Positions 1 through 8,764 are shown, numbered from the stretch's first letter. The stretch is DNA of 64,000 bases from Niveispirillum fermenti (GCF_048066175.1 NZ_JBLTXA010000001.1:248001-312000); one strand, 5' to 3'. Notes: generated by a model not told the origin, from the letters alone. Program-made: numbers and translations.

Positions 1-230
1 ATCTCATCGGGTGTCAGCATCAGGGGCGGCATGTCGAAGCCGCCTTCCAGCATATAGCCGATGCCAGCCTCCCCACGGATCGGCACCCGCTGCCCGATCA
101 GGGTGGCGATATCGCGGTAAATGGAACGCCTCGATATTTCCAGTTCCGTCGCAATGATTTCAGCCGTCACCGGACGGGACGCCCGCCGCAGGATTTGAAT
201 GATCTGGAACAACCGGTCGGCGCGACGCAT
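1..230 (-). CDS. YafY-type helix-turn-helix regulator (partial, C-terminus outside window)
   Basis: The leftward frame starts at an ATG at 230 and is open to the window edge. It encodes about 76 residues beginning MRRADRLFQIIQILRR. The visible part is the winged helix-turn-helix of the YafY/DeoR-like group that normally precedes a WYL domain: a helix, then PVTAEIIATELEISRRSIYRDI as the recognition region, then a wing (VPIRGEAGIGYMLEGGF). The expected WYL ligand-binding domain would lie beyond the window. It is divergent from the GST-like gene, so the 97-bp gap may hold both promoters and the operator. The fold is clear; the regulon is unknown. Confidence 0.8.
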   Translation of the reverse strand, partial: MRRADRLFQIIQILRRASRPVTAEIIATELEISRRSIYRDIATLIGQRVPIRGEAGIGYMLEGGFDMPPLMLTPDE

Positions 231-327
231 CACCTATCCCCCTGTTTGCAACGCTGCTGACAGTAGGGTGGCAACAGGCAGGGTGTAAACGATACCCGTC
301 AACTGCGATGCCGTGACGGGACAGACG

Positions 328-1008
328 ATGATCAAGCTGCATGCCCCCGCTCCCACCCCGGGCCTTGCGGAGCCCGACCCCGTTCTTCTGAAGGTTGAAG
401 TGCAACTGCGCATGGCCGGTCTGGCCTATGAAAGGCTGGTGGGGGGGCCGGACACACCACCCGGGCACAGGCTGCCATTCATAGAGGATGACGGGGAAAT
501 CGTGGCCGGCAGCACCCTGATCCGCGACCATGTGGAACGCACCTATGGCATCGACCTGGACAAGGGGCTGTCTGTGCGGGAGAGGGCAAACGCCTGGTCC
601 ATCGAACGGATGCTGGAAGATCATCTCGGCCGGTTGATGGCGTATGCGCCCCGGTCGCCGGACATCAATGCCAACACCAAGGGCGTGCGCGGCCCCCTCG
701 CAGCCAATATGCCCACCCATGACGCAGCCCCGCAGGACGGAGCCGAACGGCTGGAACAGGCCGGCCGTTCGCTTTCAGCCCTTTCCGTGCTGCTGGGCGA
801 CCATCCCTTCATGATGGGGTTCTATCCCACAGGCGTCGATGCCATCACCTTCGCCATGCTGGCCTGCCTCTCCGCACGGCCATCCGATACACCGCTACAC
901 CAGATGGTCGAGGCCCATGGCGCATTCGGCCCCTATGTGCGGCGCATGGCGGCCCGGTTCTGCTCCGACTCTGTCTGGTGGTGGGGCGAACGATCCATTG
1001 CCGCCTGA
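328..1008 (+). CDS. Glutathione S-transferase-like protein (FAX/metaxin-type)
   Basis: The 226-residue protein has a thioredoxin-like N-terminal half (MIKLHAPAPTPGLAEPDP, LRMAGLAYERL, LPFIEDDGEIVAGSTLI) and an all-helical C-terminal half (RANAWSIERMLEDHLGRLM, then VDAITFAMLAC). This pattern matches the bacterial relatives of failed-axon-connections and metaxin proteins within the GST superfamily. Members are soluble and their substrates are mostly unknown, so a glutathione-dependent reaction is inference only. I chose the ATG at 328 because relatives begin MIKLHQF; a GTG at 313 would add five residues. It is divergent from the YafY-type regulator and convergent with mltG. Confidence 0.7.
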   Translation: MIKLHAPAPTPGLAEPDPVLLKVEVQLRMAGLAYERLVGGPDTPPGHRLPFIEDDGEIVAGSTLIRDHVERTYGIDLDKGLSVRERANAWSIERMLEDHLGRLMAYAPRSPDINANTKGVRGPLAANMPTHDAAPQDGAERLEQAGRSLSALSVLLGDHPFMMGFYPTGVDAITFAMLACLSARPSDTPLHQMVEAHGAFGPYVRRMAARFCSDSVWWWGERSIAA

Positions 1009-1137
1009 ACCGGTGATGGACGGTCTTTACACCGCGCTGCCGGCACCCGCCCGCCGCCGGGATGCCGGGGCTGATACCCTTTCCCGCCGTCAAGGCGAAC
1101 GGCTGTGGCAAACGCCTGCAACCGTAGCCCGATCACC

Positions 1138-2148
1138 TCAACCGCCGTCCCGCACCCGCCGCCAGTTCACGACATTGCGATTATGCTGTTCCAGCGTCTC
1201 CGCAAAGGCATGGCCACCCGTGCCGTCGGCCACGAAATAGAGATACTTGTGGCTTTCCGGCTGCAGAACGGCCCGCAGCGACAGCAGGCCGGGATTGGCG
1301 ATGGGGCCGGGGGGCAATCCATCGACCATATAGGTGTTGTAGGGCGATTCCAGTCGCCAGTCGGCCCGGGTCAGGTCACGGTCGATCTGCCCGCGGGCGT
1401 CCGACAGGGCATAGATGATGGTCGGGTCCGATTGCAGCCGCATGCCCAGCCGCAGGCGATTGATGAACACACCCGCCACACGTGGCCGCTCTGCCGCCAC
1501 GCCGGTTTCCTTCTCCACGATGGATGCCAGGATCACGGCCTCTGCCGGTGTTTTCAGGGGCAGGTCGGGCGCCCGTTCGGCCCAGAGCCGTTCCAGAACC
1601 TGAGTCATATCCGCACCCATGCGAGCCAGAACCGCTGAACGCGCATCGTCGCGCAGGAAATGATAGGTCTCCGGCAACAAGGTGCCGTCGGCCGGAATCG
1701 TCGTCACCTCCCCGGCCATGGCGGGCTGGGCCTTCAGCAGTTCCACGATCTGCCAGCTTGTCAGGCCCTCCGGCACCGTCACGCGATGGATGACGGTCTT
1801 GCCGCTGATGACCAGGTCGATGGCCTGTTCCAGGCTGATCCCCGCCGCAAAACGATATTCCCCGGCGCGCAGGCGGGCACCATCGCCCCGCAGCCGGACG
1901 GCGACCAGCATGTCCCATTCGTGCCGGGTCACGCCGCCATCGGCCAAAGTGCGGGCAATCCCCTGCACACCGGTGCCGCGCGGGATGATCAGCACCGTAT
2001 CGGTCGCCAGTGGTCCCGGTCCGGCATATCGCTGCCAGCCGATCCATGCCGCCGCGGCCCCCGCCGCGACCAGACCCAAAAACAGCGCCGCTGTCAGCCA
2101 GAGCCAACGGCGGCGCTGTTTGGTCGTGTTTTCCGGCTGCCCGCTCAC
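1138..2148 (-). CDS. mltG: Endolytic peptidoglycan transglycosylase MltG
   Basis: MltG cleaves nascent glycan strands next to the membrane and is thought to end their elongation. The 336-residue product has a basic cytoplasmic start (TTKQRRRW), one membrane segment at about residues 16-37, a LysM-like region and the YceG catalytic domain. The motif ASIVEKETG, with catalytic Glu near residue 212, and the downstream LQSDPTIIYAL and SPYNTYMVDGLPPGPIANPG segments are family hallmarks. The only start that avoids deep overlap with fabF is the GTG at 2148, seven bases after the fabF stop, with no strong ribosome-binding site. That suggests translational coupling. It is the last gene of the fab cluster. 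Confidence 0.9.
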   Translation of the reverse strand: MSGQPENTTKQRRRWLWLTAALFLGLVAAGAAAAWIGWQRYAGPGPLATDTVLIIPRGTGVQGIARTLADGGVTRHEWDMLVAVRLRGDGARLRAGEYRFAAGISLEQAIDLVISGKTVIHRVTVPEGLTSWQIVELLKAQPAMAGEVTTIPADGTLLPETYHFLRDDARSAVLARMGADMTQVLERLWAERAPDLPLKTPAEAVILASIVEKETGVAAERPRVAGVFINRLRLGMRLQSDPTIIYALSDARGQIDRDLTRADWRLESPYNTYMVDGLPPGPIANPGLLSLRAVLQPESHKYLYFVADGTGGHAFAETLEQHNRNVVNWRRVRDGG

Positions 2149-2155
2149 GCGCAGA

Positions 2156-3421
2156 TCAGGACACAGCCTTGAAGACCAGCGAAGCGTTGGTGCCGCCAAA
2201 GCCGAAGCTGTTGGACAGGGCGGCGCGCACCTTGCGCTCCCTGGCCTGCTTCGGCACCAGATCGGCACCCTCCGTCCCCTCATCGGGGTTTTCCAGGTTC
2301 AAGGTGGGCGGCACGATCTGGTCGCGGATGGACAGGACCGAATAGATCGCCTCCACAGCGCCGGCTGCACCCAGCAGATGGCCGATGGCCGACTTGGTCG
2401 ATGACATGGAAGCGCCGGCCAGATCACCGCCGAACAGGCGCTTCACGGCGCCCAGTTCGATCAGGTCGCCCAGCGGGGTGGAGGTGCCGTGGGCATTGAT
2501 GTAGTCCACATCACCCGGGTTCAGGCCGGCCCGCTTCATGGCCATGCGCATGGACCGGAAGCCGCCATTGCCATCCTCCGACGGGGAGGTGATGTGGTAG
2601 GCATCGCCGGAAAGGCCATAGCCGACAACTTCGGCATAGATCTTGGCACCGCGCGCCTTGGCGTGCTCCAGTTCCTCCAGCACGACAACGCCGGCGCCCT
2701 CGCCCATGACGAAGCCATCGCGACCCTTGTCGTAAGGGCGGCTGGCCTGTTCGGGCGTATCGTTGAAGCCCGTGGACAGCGCGCGGGCCGCGGCGAAGCC
2801 GGCGATACCCAGGCGGCTGCAGGCGCCCTCCGCCCCACCCGCGATCATCACGTCGGCATCATCCAGCGCGATCATGCGCGCGGCGTCGCCGATGGAATGG
2901 GCCCCCGTGGAGCAGGCGGTCACCACGGCGTGGTTCGGACCCTTGTAGCCGTGATTGATGGAAATATGGCCCGACGCCAGATTGATCAGGCAGGACGGGA
3001 TGAAGAAGGGCGAGACGCGGCGCGGCCCCTTCTCGGCCAGCACCAGCGATGTCTCGTAGATGCCGGGCAGACCGCCGATGCCGGAGCCCACGGAAACGCC
3101 CGTGCGCTCGAATTCCTCGTCGTTGGATGGCTTCCAGCCGCTGTCCTTGATGGCTTCATCGGCCGCCGCGATGGCGAACATGATGAAGTCGTCCATCTTC
3201 TTCTGTTCCTTGGGCGGAATGAAGAGATCGAGGTTCAGCGTTCCATCGCTGCCATCGCCACGCGGCACCTGGCCCGCGATCTTGCAGGGAAGATCGGAGA
3301 CGTCGAAGCCCTGGATGGTACGGATGCCGGACTGACCCTTGATCAGGCGGTCCCAGTTGGTTTGCACCCCAACCCCGAGCGGGGTCACGAGACCAAGACC
3401 GGTGATGACGACGCGGCGCAT
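2156..3421 (-). CDS. fabF: Beta-ketoacyl-ACP synthase II
   Basis: FabF condenses malonyl-ACP with acyl-ACP to elongate fatty acids by two carbons. The 421-residue protein carries the full thiolase-fold active site: Cys170 in VTACSTGAHS, His311 in NAHGTSTPLGD, and Lys343 and His348 in STKSAIGHLLGAAGA. The ATG at 3421 is preferred over a TTG 15 bases upstream because AGGTCGGA precedes it at good spacing and homologues start MRRVVITG. acpP lies 140 bp upstream and mltG follows seven bases downstream, so one transcript probably supplies acyl carrier protein, condensing enzyme and MltG. Confidence 0.97.
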   Translation of the reverse strand: MRRVVITGLGLVTPLGVGVQTNWDRLIKGQSGIRTIQGFDVSDLPCKIAGQVPRGDGSDGTLNLDLFIPPKEQKKMDDFIMFAIAAADEAIKDSGWKPSNDEEFERTGVSVGSGIGGLPGIYETSLVLAEKGPRRVSPFFIPSCLINLASGHISINHGYKGPNHAVVTACSTGAHSIGDAARMIALDDADVMIAGGAEGACSRLGIAGFAAARALSTGFNDTPEQASRPYDKGRDGFVMGEGAGVVVLEELEHAKARGAKIYAEVVGYGLSGDAYHITSPSEDGNGGFRSMRMAMKRAGLNPGDVDYINAHGTSTPLGDLIELGAVKRLFGGDLAGASMSSTKSAIGHLLGAAGAVEAIYSVLSIRDQIVPPTLNLENPDEGTEGADLVPKQARERKVRAALSNSFGFGGTNASLVFKAVS

Positions 3422-3561
3422 GTATCCGACCTGCAAAAGTGGAAACGGAAAGGGGCATCGGCCAGCGACCGGCCCAACAGGAAATGGGGATCGGCAATCG
3501 GCATTGCCAGACCCGGGGACGGCGGCAAGCCGGCCCCGGGCCCATCACCCACCCTTGGAAA

Positions 3562-3795
3562 TCAGCTCTTGGAGCTGATGAAGTCGATGGCGTCCTTGAC
3601 GGTCAGGATCTTCTCGGCGGCGTCGTCCGGAATCTCGATGCCGAACTCTTCCTCGAACGCCATGACCAGTTCGACGGTGTCCAGGCTGTCAGCGCCCAGA
3701 TCGTCGATGAAGCTGGCGGTATCGGTGACCTTGGCCTCTTCGACGCCCAGGTGCTCGACAACGATCTTCTTCACGCGTTCAGCAACATCGCTCAT
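3562..3795 (-). CDS. acpP: Acyl carrier protein
   Basis: This 77-residue acidic four-helix protein carries growing acyl chains on a phosphopantetheine arm in the cytoplasm. The attachment serine is Ser37 in GADSLDTVEL, and length and composition are typical of AcpP. It lies between fabG (upstream in transcription) and fabF. A gap of about 210 bp separates it from fabG and may contain its own promoter, since AcpP is needed in large excess over the enzymes. Besides fatty acids it would supply hydroxyacyl-ACP to LpxA and LpxD, encoded at 44-46 kb. Confidence 0.97.
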   Translation of the reverse strand: MSDVAERVKKIVVEHLGVEEAKVTDTASFIDDLGADSLDTVELVMAFEEEFGIEIPDDAAEKILTVKDAIDFISSKS

Positions 3796-4006
3796 TTATT
3801 TGACCTTTCAGGATCTTCCGGTGGGACCAGCCCAGGGCTGGTTGTTTAGGGCTCTTGCGGGGTCCAGAACAAGCGGATTCCTTGGCCCGGCCCCCGCGAT
3901 GCCGGTCAGGAAAGCGTCGTCACTTAACATGAACCGCGCGCCCTGACCAGCACTCAGCAAGCATCGACGCCGGCGACCCCGCACAAGGGGGCGCGCTGGG
4001 CCTGCA

Positions 4007-4747
4007 TCAGATCATGGCCATGCCGCCATTCACATGCAGCGTCTGACCCGTGACATAGGCCGCCTCGTTGGAAGCCAGATAGAGGACGGCGGCGGCAATA
4101 TCGTCGGGCGTGCCCAGTCGGCCGGCGGGAATGCGGCTGTTCATCGCCTCCTTCTGCGCGTCGTTCAGAACGTCGGTCATGGCCGTGGCAATCATGCCGG
4201 GCGCCACGGCGTTCACCGTGATGCCCCGCGTCGCCACCTCCTGGGCCAGCGCCTTCGACATGCCGATCATGCCGGCCTTGCTGGCCGCATAATTGACCTG
4301 TCCGGGATTGCCCGTGACACCCACGACGGAGGTAATGCCGATGATACGGCCCCAGCGGCGCTTCATCATGCCCTTCACGGCGGCGCGCGCCAGACGGAAA
4401 CCGGCCGTCAGGTTGACATTGATGACACTGTCCCAATCCTCGTCCTTCATGCGCAGGATCAGGCCATCGCGCGTCAGGCCGGCATTGTTGACCAGGATGT
4501 CCACCGTGCCGCCCAGCGCGGCCTCGGCCTTCTTGAAGAGATCCTCCACCTGTGCCGGATCGGACAGGTTGGCGGGGACGACGACAGCGCGCTCGCCCAG
4601 GTCGGCGGCCAGCGCTTCCAGCGCTTCCACCTTCGTGCCGTGCAGCGCGACCTTCGCACCTCTGGCATGCAGCGTGCGGGCGATGGCGGCGCCGATGCCG
4701 CCCGATGCACCCGTGACGAGGGCCGTCTTGCCGGACAGGTCGAACAT
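4007..4747 (-). CDS. fabG: 3-oxoacyl-ACP reductase
   Basis: FabG reduces beta-ketoacyl-ACP with NADPH, the first reduction of each elongation cycle. The 246-residue short-chain dehydrogenase has the nucleotide-binding TGASGGIG at residues 12-19, NNAG near 87-90, and the catalytic set Ser140, Tyr153 and Lys157 (GITSVVG, VNYAASKAG). The ATG at 4747 follows an excellent GGGAGG ribosome-binding site. It starts 26 bases after the fabD stop, so the two are co-transcribed. Overlapping longer frames in this stretch read out of frame with the protein and are not genes. Confidence 0.97.
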   Translation of the reverse strand: MFDLSGKTALVTGASGGIGAAIARTLHARGAKVALHGTKVEALEALAADLGERAVVVPANLSDPAQVEDLFKKAEAALGGTVDILVNNAGLTRDGLILRMKDEDWDSVINVNLTAGFRLARAAVKGMMKRRWGRIIGITSVVGVTGNPGQVNYAASKAGMIGMSKALAQEVATRGITVNAVAPGMIATAMTDVLNDAQKEAMNSRIPAGRLGTPDDIAAAVLYLASNEAAYVTGQTLHVNGGMAMI

Positions 4748-4773
4748 GGTAACCTCCCAAAAAAGAAAGCGGA

Positions 4774-5709
4774 TCAGCCCAGGGTGAACGCATCGATATC
4801 GGCGGGCCCGCCGATGGAACTGGCCACCAGTTCCTTGTCGATCCGCTTGGCCAGGCCTGCCAGCACCTTGCCGGCCCCCAGCTCCACCAGTTCGGTCACA
4901 CCCTGCCCTTTCATATAGAGCACGCTTTCCCGCCAGCGGACGGCGCCGGTCACCTGCTCCACCAGCAGGCGGCGGATCATGTCCGGGTCCGTCACGGCAG
5001 TGGCCGTGACATTGGCGACCAGCGGGGCCGCCGGCGACCGGATGACGGTGCCGGCCAGCGCCGCGGCCATGGCGTCGGCTGCCGGCTGCATCAGGGGACA
5101 ATGGAAGGGGGCGGACACGGGAAGCAGCATGGCGCGCTTGAACCCGCGCTCGGCCGCGATCCTGATGGCGCGCTCCACCGCCTCCTTATGCCCGGAGACG
5201 ACCACCTGGCCAGGGGCGTTGTCATTGGCCGCCGTGCAGACCTGGCCCTGCGCCGCTTCCGCCGCGATCTCGCGTGCGGCTTCCAGATCGGCGCCAAGGA
5301 TGGCCGCCATGGCGCCCATGCCGACAGGAACCGCCTTCTGCATGGACTGGCCACGCAGCTTCAGCAGGCGCGCGGTGTCGGAAAGGCTGATGGCGCCAGC
5401 CGCGCACAGCGCGGAATATTCACCCAGGCTGTGGCCGGCCACGAAGGCGGCCCCCGACAGGTCCAGTCCCTTCTCGGCCTGAAGCACACGAGTCACGGCG
5501 ACCGAAACCGCCATCAGGGCCGGCTGGGCGTTCTCCGTCAGGGTCAGTTCATCACCCGGCCCCTCGAACATCAGGGCGGAGAGCTTCTGGCCCAGGGCCT
5601 CATCCACTTCGGCGAAGGTGTCGCGTGCTATGGCGAACCGCTCGGCCAGTTCGCGGCCCATGCCGACGGCCTGGCTGCCCTGGCCGGGAAAGACGAAAGC
5701 GCGGGTCAT
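4774..5709 (-). CDS. fabD: Malonyl-CoA:ACP transacylase
   Basis: FabD moves malonyl from CoA to ACP and so primes every elongation step. The 311-residue protein starts MTRAFVFPGQGSQAVGMG, has the nucleophile elbow AGHSLGEYSA with Ser94, and retains the later catalytic histidine in SAPFHCPLM. Length is standard. It is the first gene of the leftward cluster fabD-fabG-acpP-fabF-mltG. A good promoter lies upstream at 5740-5767, and the gene is divergent from rpsF. Confidence 0.97.
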   Translation of the reverse strand: MTRAFVFPGQGSQAVGMGRELAERFAIARDTFAEVDEALGQKLSALMFEGPGDELTLTENAQPALMAVSVAVTRVLQAEKGLDLSGAAFVAGHSLGEYSALCAAGAISLSDTARLLKLRGQSMQKAVPVGMGAMAAILGADLEAAREIAAEAAQGQVCTAANDNAPGQVVVSGHKEAVERAIRIAAERGFKRAMLLPVSAPFHCPLMQPAADAMAAALAGTVIRSPAAPLVANVTATAVTDPDMIRRLLVEQVTGAVRWRESVLYMKGQGVTELVELGAGKVLAGLAKRIDKELVASSIGGPADIDAFTLG

Positions 5710-5739
5710 GGTGGTTCCTGCAATATGTCCGGTGCGGCC

Positions 5740-5767
5740 TTGATACAGCGACGGGTGGCCCTGTCAA
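5740..5767 (-). promoter_or_regulatory. Predicted sigma-70-type promoter of the fabD cluster
   Basis: On the minus strand a perfect -35 box TTGACA (5762-5767) is followed after 16 bases by TATCAA (5740-5745). The fabD start lies about 30 bases downstream. This is the closest match to consensus in the fabD-rpsF gap and faces fabD. Transcription start is inferred, not shown. Confidence 0.6.
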
Positions 5768-5800
5768 GTCACCGTGCCCGCCGGGAGGGGCCGCAAAGCC

Positions 5801-5828
5801 TTGTGACGCGGACGTAAGCCCGTATATT
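5801..5828 (+). promoter_or_regulatory. Predicted distal promoter of rpsF-rpsR-rplI
   Basis: TTGTGA (5801-5806), a 16-base spacer and TATATT (5823-5828) face the ribosomal protein genes. The start point would lie about 210 bases upstream of rpsF, giving a long leader. It may act with the proximal promoter at 5891-5918. Confidence 0.45.
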
Positions 5829-5890
5829 CCGGCCCGGTGCCCATGCGTGGAACCATCGGCGCCCATGCGACCGGCCCGCGCCGCCGCCCC

Positions 5891-5918
5891 TTGCGCGGCG
5901 CGGGACAGTCTGTATAGT
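5891..5918 (+). promoter_or_regulatory. Predicted proximal promoter of rpsF-rpsR-rplI
   Basis: TTGCGC (5891-5896), a 16-base spacer and TATAGT (5913-5918) give a sigma-70-like promoter about 120 bases upstream of rpsF. The remaining sequence up to 6043 holds no gene. Confidence 0.45.
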
Positions 5919-6043
5919 GCGCGGCTTCCGAAACCCCGCCGGCGCTTTGCCAAGGTGCCGGCTAGGACCGTGCGGCTGGCCCCCTCCCCTTCAAACCGGG
6001 ATCGGGACGCAGCGACGGACCATCAATAGCCATGGGGAATTTT

Positions 6044-6511
6044 ATGGCGCTTTATGAAACCATCCTGATCTGCCGGCAGGATATTTCCTCCACGCAGGTC
6101 GAGAGCCTGACCGAAACCTTCAGCAACATCCTGAAGGAACAGGGCGGCTCGGTCGTCAAGACCGAACAGTGGGGTCTGAAGACCCTGACCTACCGGATCA
6201 AGAAGAACCGCAAGGGTCACTATGTCTATCTCGGCCTGGACGCGCCCGCCGCGGCCGTTGCCGAGATGGAACGCAACATGTCCATCAACGAGGACGTGCT
6301 GCGCTACATGACCGTCAAGGTCGAGAAGATCGACGAAGGCCAGACCGCCATGCTCGCCAACAAGGGCGAACGTGCCGAGCGCGGCCCCCGCGGTGGCTTC
6401 GGCGACCGTGGCCCCCGTCGTGAATTCGGTGACCGCGGCCCGCGCGAGGGCGGCTTCAGCCGTGGCCCGCGTCGTGAGGCCGCTTCGGAAGGTGAAGGAG
6501 ACCGCGCATGA
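6044..6511 (+). CDS. rpsF: 30S ribosomal protein S6 with an Arg/Gly-rich tail
   Basis: S6 binds 16S rRNA together with S18 on the platform of the small subunit. The first ~105 residues of this 155-residue protein are a normal S6 domain (MALYETILICRQD, KTEQWGLKTLTYRIKKNRKGHY). From about residue 107 a roughly 48-residue tail follows, built from repeats of the type GDRGPRREFGD and GPREGGFSRGPRR. The ATG at 6044 is chosen over one at 6032 because homologues start MALYE and GGGGAAT sits in front of it. The stop overlaps the rpsR start by four bases (ATGA), so the two are translationally coupled, fitting their pairing in the ribosome. Confidence 0.97.
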   Translation: MALYETILICRQDISSTQVESLTETFSNILKEQGGSVVKTEQWGLKTLTYRIKKNRKGHYVYLGLDAPAAAVAEMERNMSINEDVLRYMTVKVEKIDEGQTAMLANKGERAERGPRGGFGDRGPRREFGDRGPREGGFSRGPRREAASEGEGDRA

Positions 6512-6792
6512 GCACCGAACGTCCCCAGGGCGCGTCCACGGGTGGCGCTCCCCGCTCCGGTGGCGGTGGCCGCCGGCCGTTCTTCCGTCGCCGGAAGACC
6601 TGCCCGTTCTCCGGCCCCAACGCGCCGGCGATCGATTACAAGGACATCAAGCTGCTGTCCCGCTTCATCTCGGAACGCGGCAAGATCGTTCCGTCCCGTA
6701 TCACCGCCGTTTCGGCGAAGAAGCAGCGTGAGCTGGCCCGTGCGATCAAGCGCGCCCGCTTCCTGGCTCTTCTGCCTTACGTCGTGAAGTAA
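6508..6792 (+). CDS. rpsR: 30S ribosomal protein S18
   Basis: The 94-residue protein has the S18 core (FFRRRKTCPFSGPNAPAIDYKDIKLLSRFISERGKI, then the basic helix QRELARAIKRARFLALLPY), preceded by a flexible Gly/Ser-rich start of about 25 residues. S18 forms a heterodimer with S6 on 16S rRNA. Its start codon overlaps the rpsF stop in an ATGA arrangement, and rplI follows 19 bases downstream, so all three share a transcript. Confidence 0.97.
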   Translation: MSTERPQGASTGGAPRSGGGGRRPFFRRRKTCPFSGPNAPAIDYKDIKLLSRFISERGKIVPSRITAVSAKKQRELARAIKRARFLALLPYVVK

Positions 6793-6811
6793 GCGAACCG
6801 GGAGAAAAGAC

Positions 6812-7366
6812 ATGGACGTCATTCTGCTGGAACGCGTCGAGAAGCTGGGTGTGCTGGGCCAGGTGGTCAAGGTGAAGCCGGGCTATGCCCGCAATTACCT
6901 GCTGCCGAAGAAGAAGGCCCTGCGCGCCACCAAGGAAAACCTGGCCTATTTCGAGACCCAGAAGGCGCAGATCGAAGCGCGCAATCTGGAGCTGAAGAAG
7001 GAAGCCGAGGTCGTGGCGACCAAGGTCGACGGCATCGCCGTCGTCGTGGTCCGTCAGGCTGCCGAGTCCGGCGTCCTGTACGGTTCCGTCTCCTCGCGCG
7101 ATATCGCCGAGGCCGTGACGGCGGCCGGCACCACGATCGCCCGCGGCCAGGTGGCCATCGCCGAGCCGATCAAGACCCTGGGCCTGTTCAAGGTCCGCGT
7201 CGTTCTGCATCCGGAAGTGTCCGTGACCGTGACGGTCAACGTGGCCCGTTCGGTTGAAGAAGCCGCGGTCCAGGCCCAGCGTGGCGGCATGGTCGTTGGC
7301 CGCGACGACGAGGACGAGGACGAGGCGACCGAAGAGGTCGAAGCCACCGAGGAGACCGAGGCCTGA
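6812..7366 (+). CDS. rplI: 50S ribosomal protein L9 with an acidic tail
   Basis: L9 binds 23S rRNA near the L1 stalk and extends from the ribosome surface, where it limits frameshifting. The N-terminal RNA-binding half (MDVILLERVEKLGVLGQVVKVKPGYARNYLLPKKKA), the connecting helix and the C-terminal domain are all present. An extra tail of about 30 residues is almost wholly Asp, Glu, Ala and Thr. The gene closes the rpsF operon and is followed by a strong intrinsic terminator at 7413-7448. Confidence 0.97.
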   Translation: MDVILLERVEKLGVLGQVVKVKPGYARNYLLPKKKALRATKENLAYFETQKAQIEARNLELKKEAEVVATKVDGIAVVVVRQAAESGVLYGSVSSRDIAEAVTAAGTTIARGQVAIAEPIKTLGLFKVRVVLHPEVSVTVTVNVARSVEEAAVQAQRGGMVVGRDDEDEDEATEEVEATEETEA

Positions 7367-7412
7367 CAGGTCCCGGTGCCGGATGGAAACATCCGGCTTC
7401 CCCGATTGGGTG

Positions 7413-7448
7413 AAAAAGGGCGTTCCCTGCATGGGGGCGCCCTTTTTT
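7413..7448 (+). terminator. Intrinsic terminator after rplI
   Basis: A 10-bp stem (7418-7427 with 7433-7442, two G-U pairs) around the loop TGCAT is flanked by A5 on the left and T6 on the right. It should end the rpsF-rpsR-rplI transcript. The A-tract also allows weak termination in the other direction. Confidence 0.85.
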
Positions 7449-7525
7449 ACATTCAAGAACCTTCCCTGTGACATTAACCATGACTACATTTCCAGGACGT
7501 TTCAGCGGCCTGGGGATGTACCGAC

Positions 7526-8764
7526 ATGCTGTTGTTCCGTCTGCTTTCCTCACTGGTCCGGCACGGACGCCTCTGCCTGATCGATGCACGCGGCGGGCGC
7601 CATTATTACGGCACCGCAACGGATGAGGAGGCGCCCGTCACCGTGCGGGTGACCGATCCGGCGCTTCATTGGAAACTGGGGCTGCATCCCGGCCTATACG
7701 CAGGCGAGGCCTATATGGACGGCACCCTGCAGATGGTCGAGGGCAGCCTGTATGATTTCATCAGCCTGATCACACGCAATGCGGGGCTGGGTCACCTGAG
7801 CCCGACGAGCGCGTTTGTCCAGCGCTTCGGCGTCGGCGTGCAACGCTTCATCCAGCAGCGCAACCCGCTGGACCGGTCGCGCCGGAACGTCGCCCATCAT
7901 TACGACCTGTCCCGTCAATTCTATGACCTGTTCCTGGACGCCGACAGGCAATATTCGTGTGCCTATTTCCCAAAGCCGGGCCTGACACTGGAACAGGCGC
8001 AGGAGGCCAAGAAGCGGCACATCGCATCCAAGCTGCTGTTGCAACCGGGGTGCCACGTGCTGGATATCGGCTGCGGCTGGGGCGGCATGGCGCTGACCCT
8101 GGCGCAGATGGCGGATGTGAGGGTAACTGGCATCACGCTTTCCAAGGAACAACTGGCCGTGGCCCGGGAGCGGGCCGCCGCGGCCGGCCTGGATGACCGG
8201 GTGAATTTCGAGCTGTGCGATTACCGCGAATTGCCCGGCCGGTTCGACCGCATCGTCAGCGTCGGCATGTTCGAGCATGTCGGCGTGCCGCAATATCCCC
8301 TGTTCTTTGAACGGGTGCGCGACCTGCTGGCCGATGACGGCGTGGCCCTGCTGCATTCCATCGGACGGATGGAAGGGCCCGGCACCACCAATCCCTGGAT
8401 CCGCAAATACATCTTCCCCGGCGGTTATTCACCTGCCCTGTCGGAGGTGACGCCCGCGATCGAGCAGGCTGGCCTGTGGCTGACGGATGCCGAGATCTGG
8501 CGGTTGCATTATGCGGAAACGCTGCGCCATTGGCGTGAACGGTTCCTGGCCAACCGGGAGAAGGCCAAGGCGCTTTATGATGAGCGTTTCTGCCGCATGT
8601 GGGAATTCTACCTCGTCGGGTCGGAATGCGCCTTCCGCCATCAGGGGCATCTGGTGTTCCAGTTGCAGATGGCCCGGCAGGTCGATGCCGTACCTTTGTC
8701 ACGCGATTACATGATCGACGCTGAACGGCAGCGGCCGGCGGGGCGCAAGACGCGCGCTGCCTGA
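7526..8764 (+). CDS. cfa: Cyclopropane-fatty-acyl-phospholipid synthase family methyltransferase
   Basis: Enzymes of this family use S-adenosylmethionine to add a methylene or methyl group across the double bond of membrane lipid acyl chains. The 412-residue protein has an N-terminal lipid-binding region (LGLHPGLYAGEAYMDGTLQ), then HHYDLSRQFYDLFLD and YSCAYF, and the SAM-binding loop VLDIGCGWGGMALTLAQ near residues 175-190. EHVGVPQY and the C-terminal region follow. The start is the ATG at 7526, after a GGGGAT site. It stands alone between the rplI terminator and dnaB. It may be stress-regulated as in other bacteria, but no specific signal was seen. Confidence 0.88.
   Translation: MLLFRLLSSLVRHGRLCLIDARGGRHYYGTATDEEAPVTVRVTDPALHWKLGLHPGLYAGEAYMDGTLQMVEGSLYDFISLITRNAGLGHLSPTSAFVQRFGVGVQRFIQQRNPLDRSRRNVAHHYDLSRQFYDLFLDADRQYSCAYFPKPGLTLEQAQEAKKRHIASKLLLQPGCHVLDIGCGWGGMALTLAQMADVRVTGITLSKEQLAVARERAAAAGLDDRVNFELCDYRELPGRFDRIVSVGMFEHVGVPQYPLFFERVRDLLADDGVALLHSIGRMEGPGTTNPWIRKYIFPGGYSPALSEVTPAIEQAGLWLTDAEIWRLHYAETLRHWRERFLANREKAKALYDERFCRMWEFYLVGSECAFRHQGHLVFQLQMARQVDAVPLSRDYMIDAERQRPAGRKTRAA

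Noticed and set aside
3954..5101. Alternative frames running across the fabG start
   Set aside because: They extend fabG upstream with His/Gly/Arg-rich sequence or read it out of frame. The ATG at 4747 with a GGGAGG site fits the FabG N-terminus.
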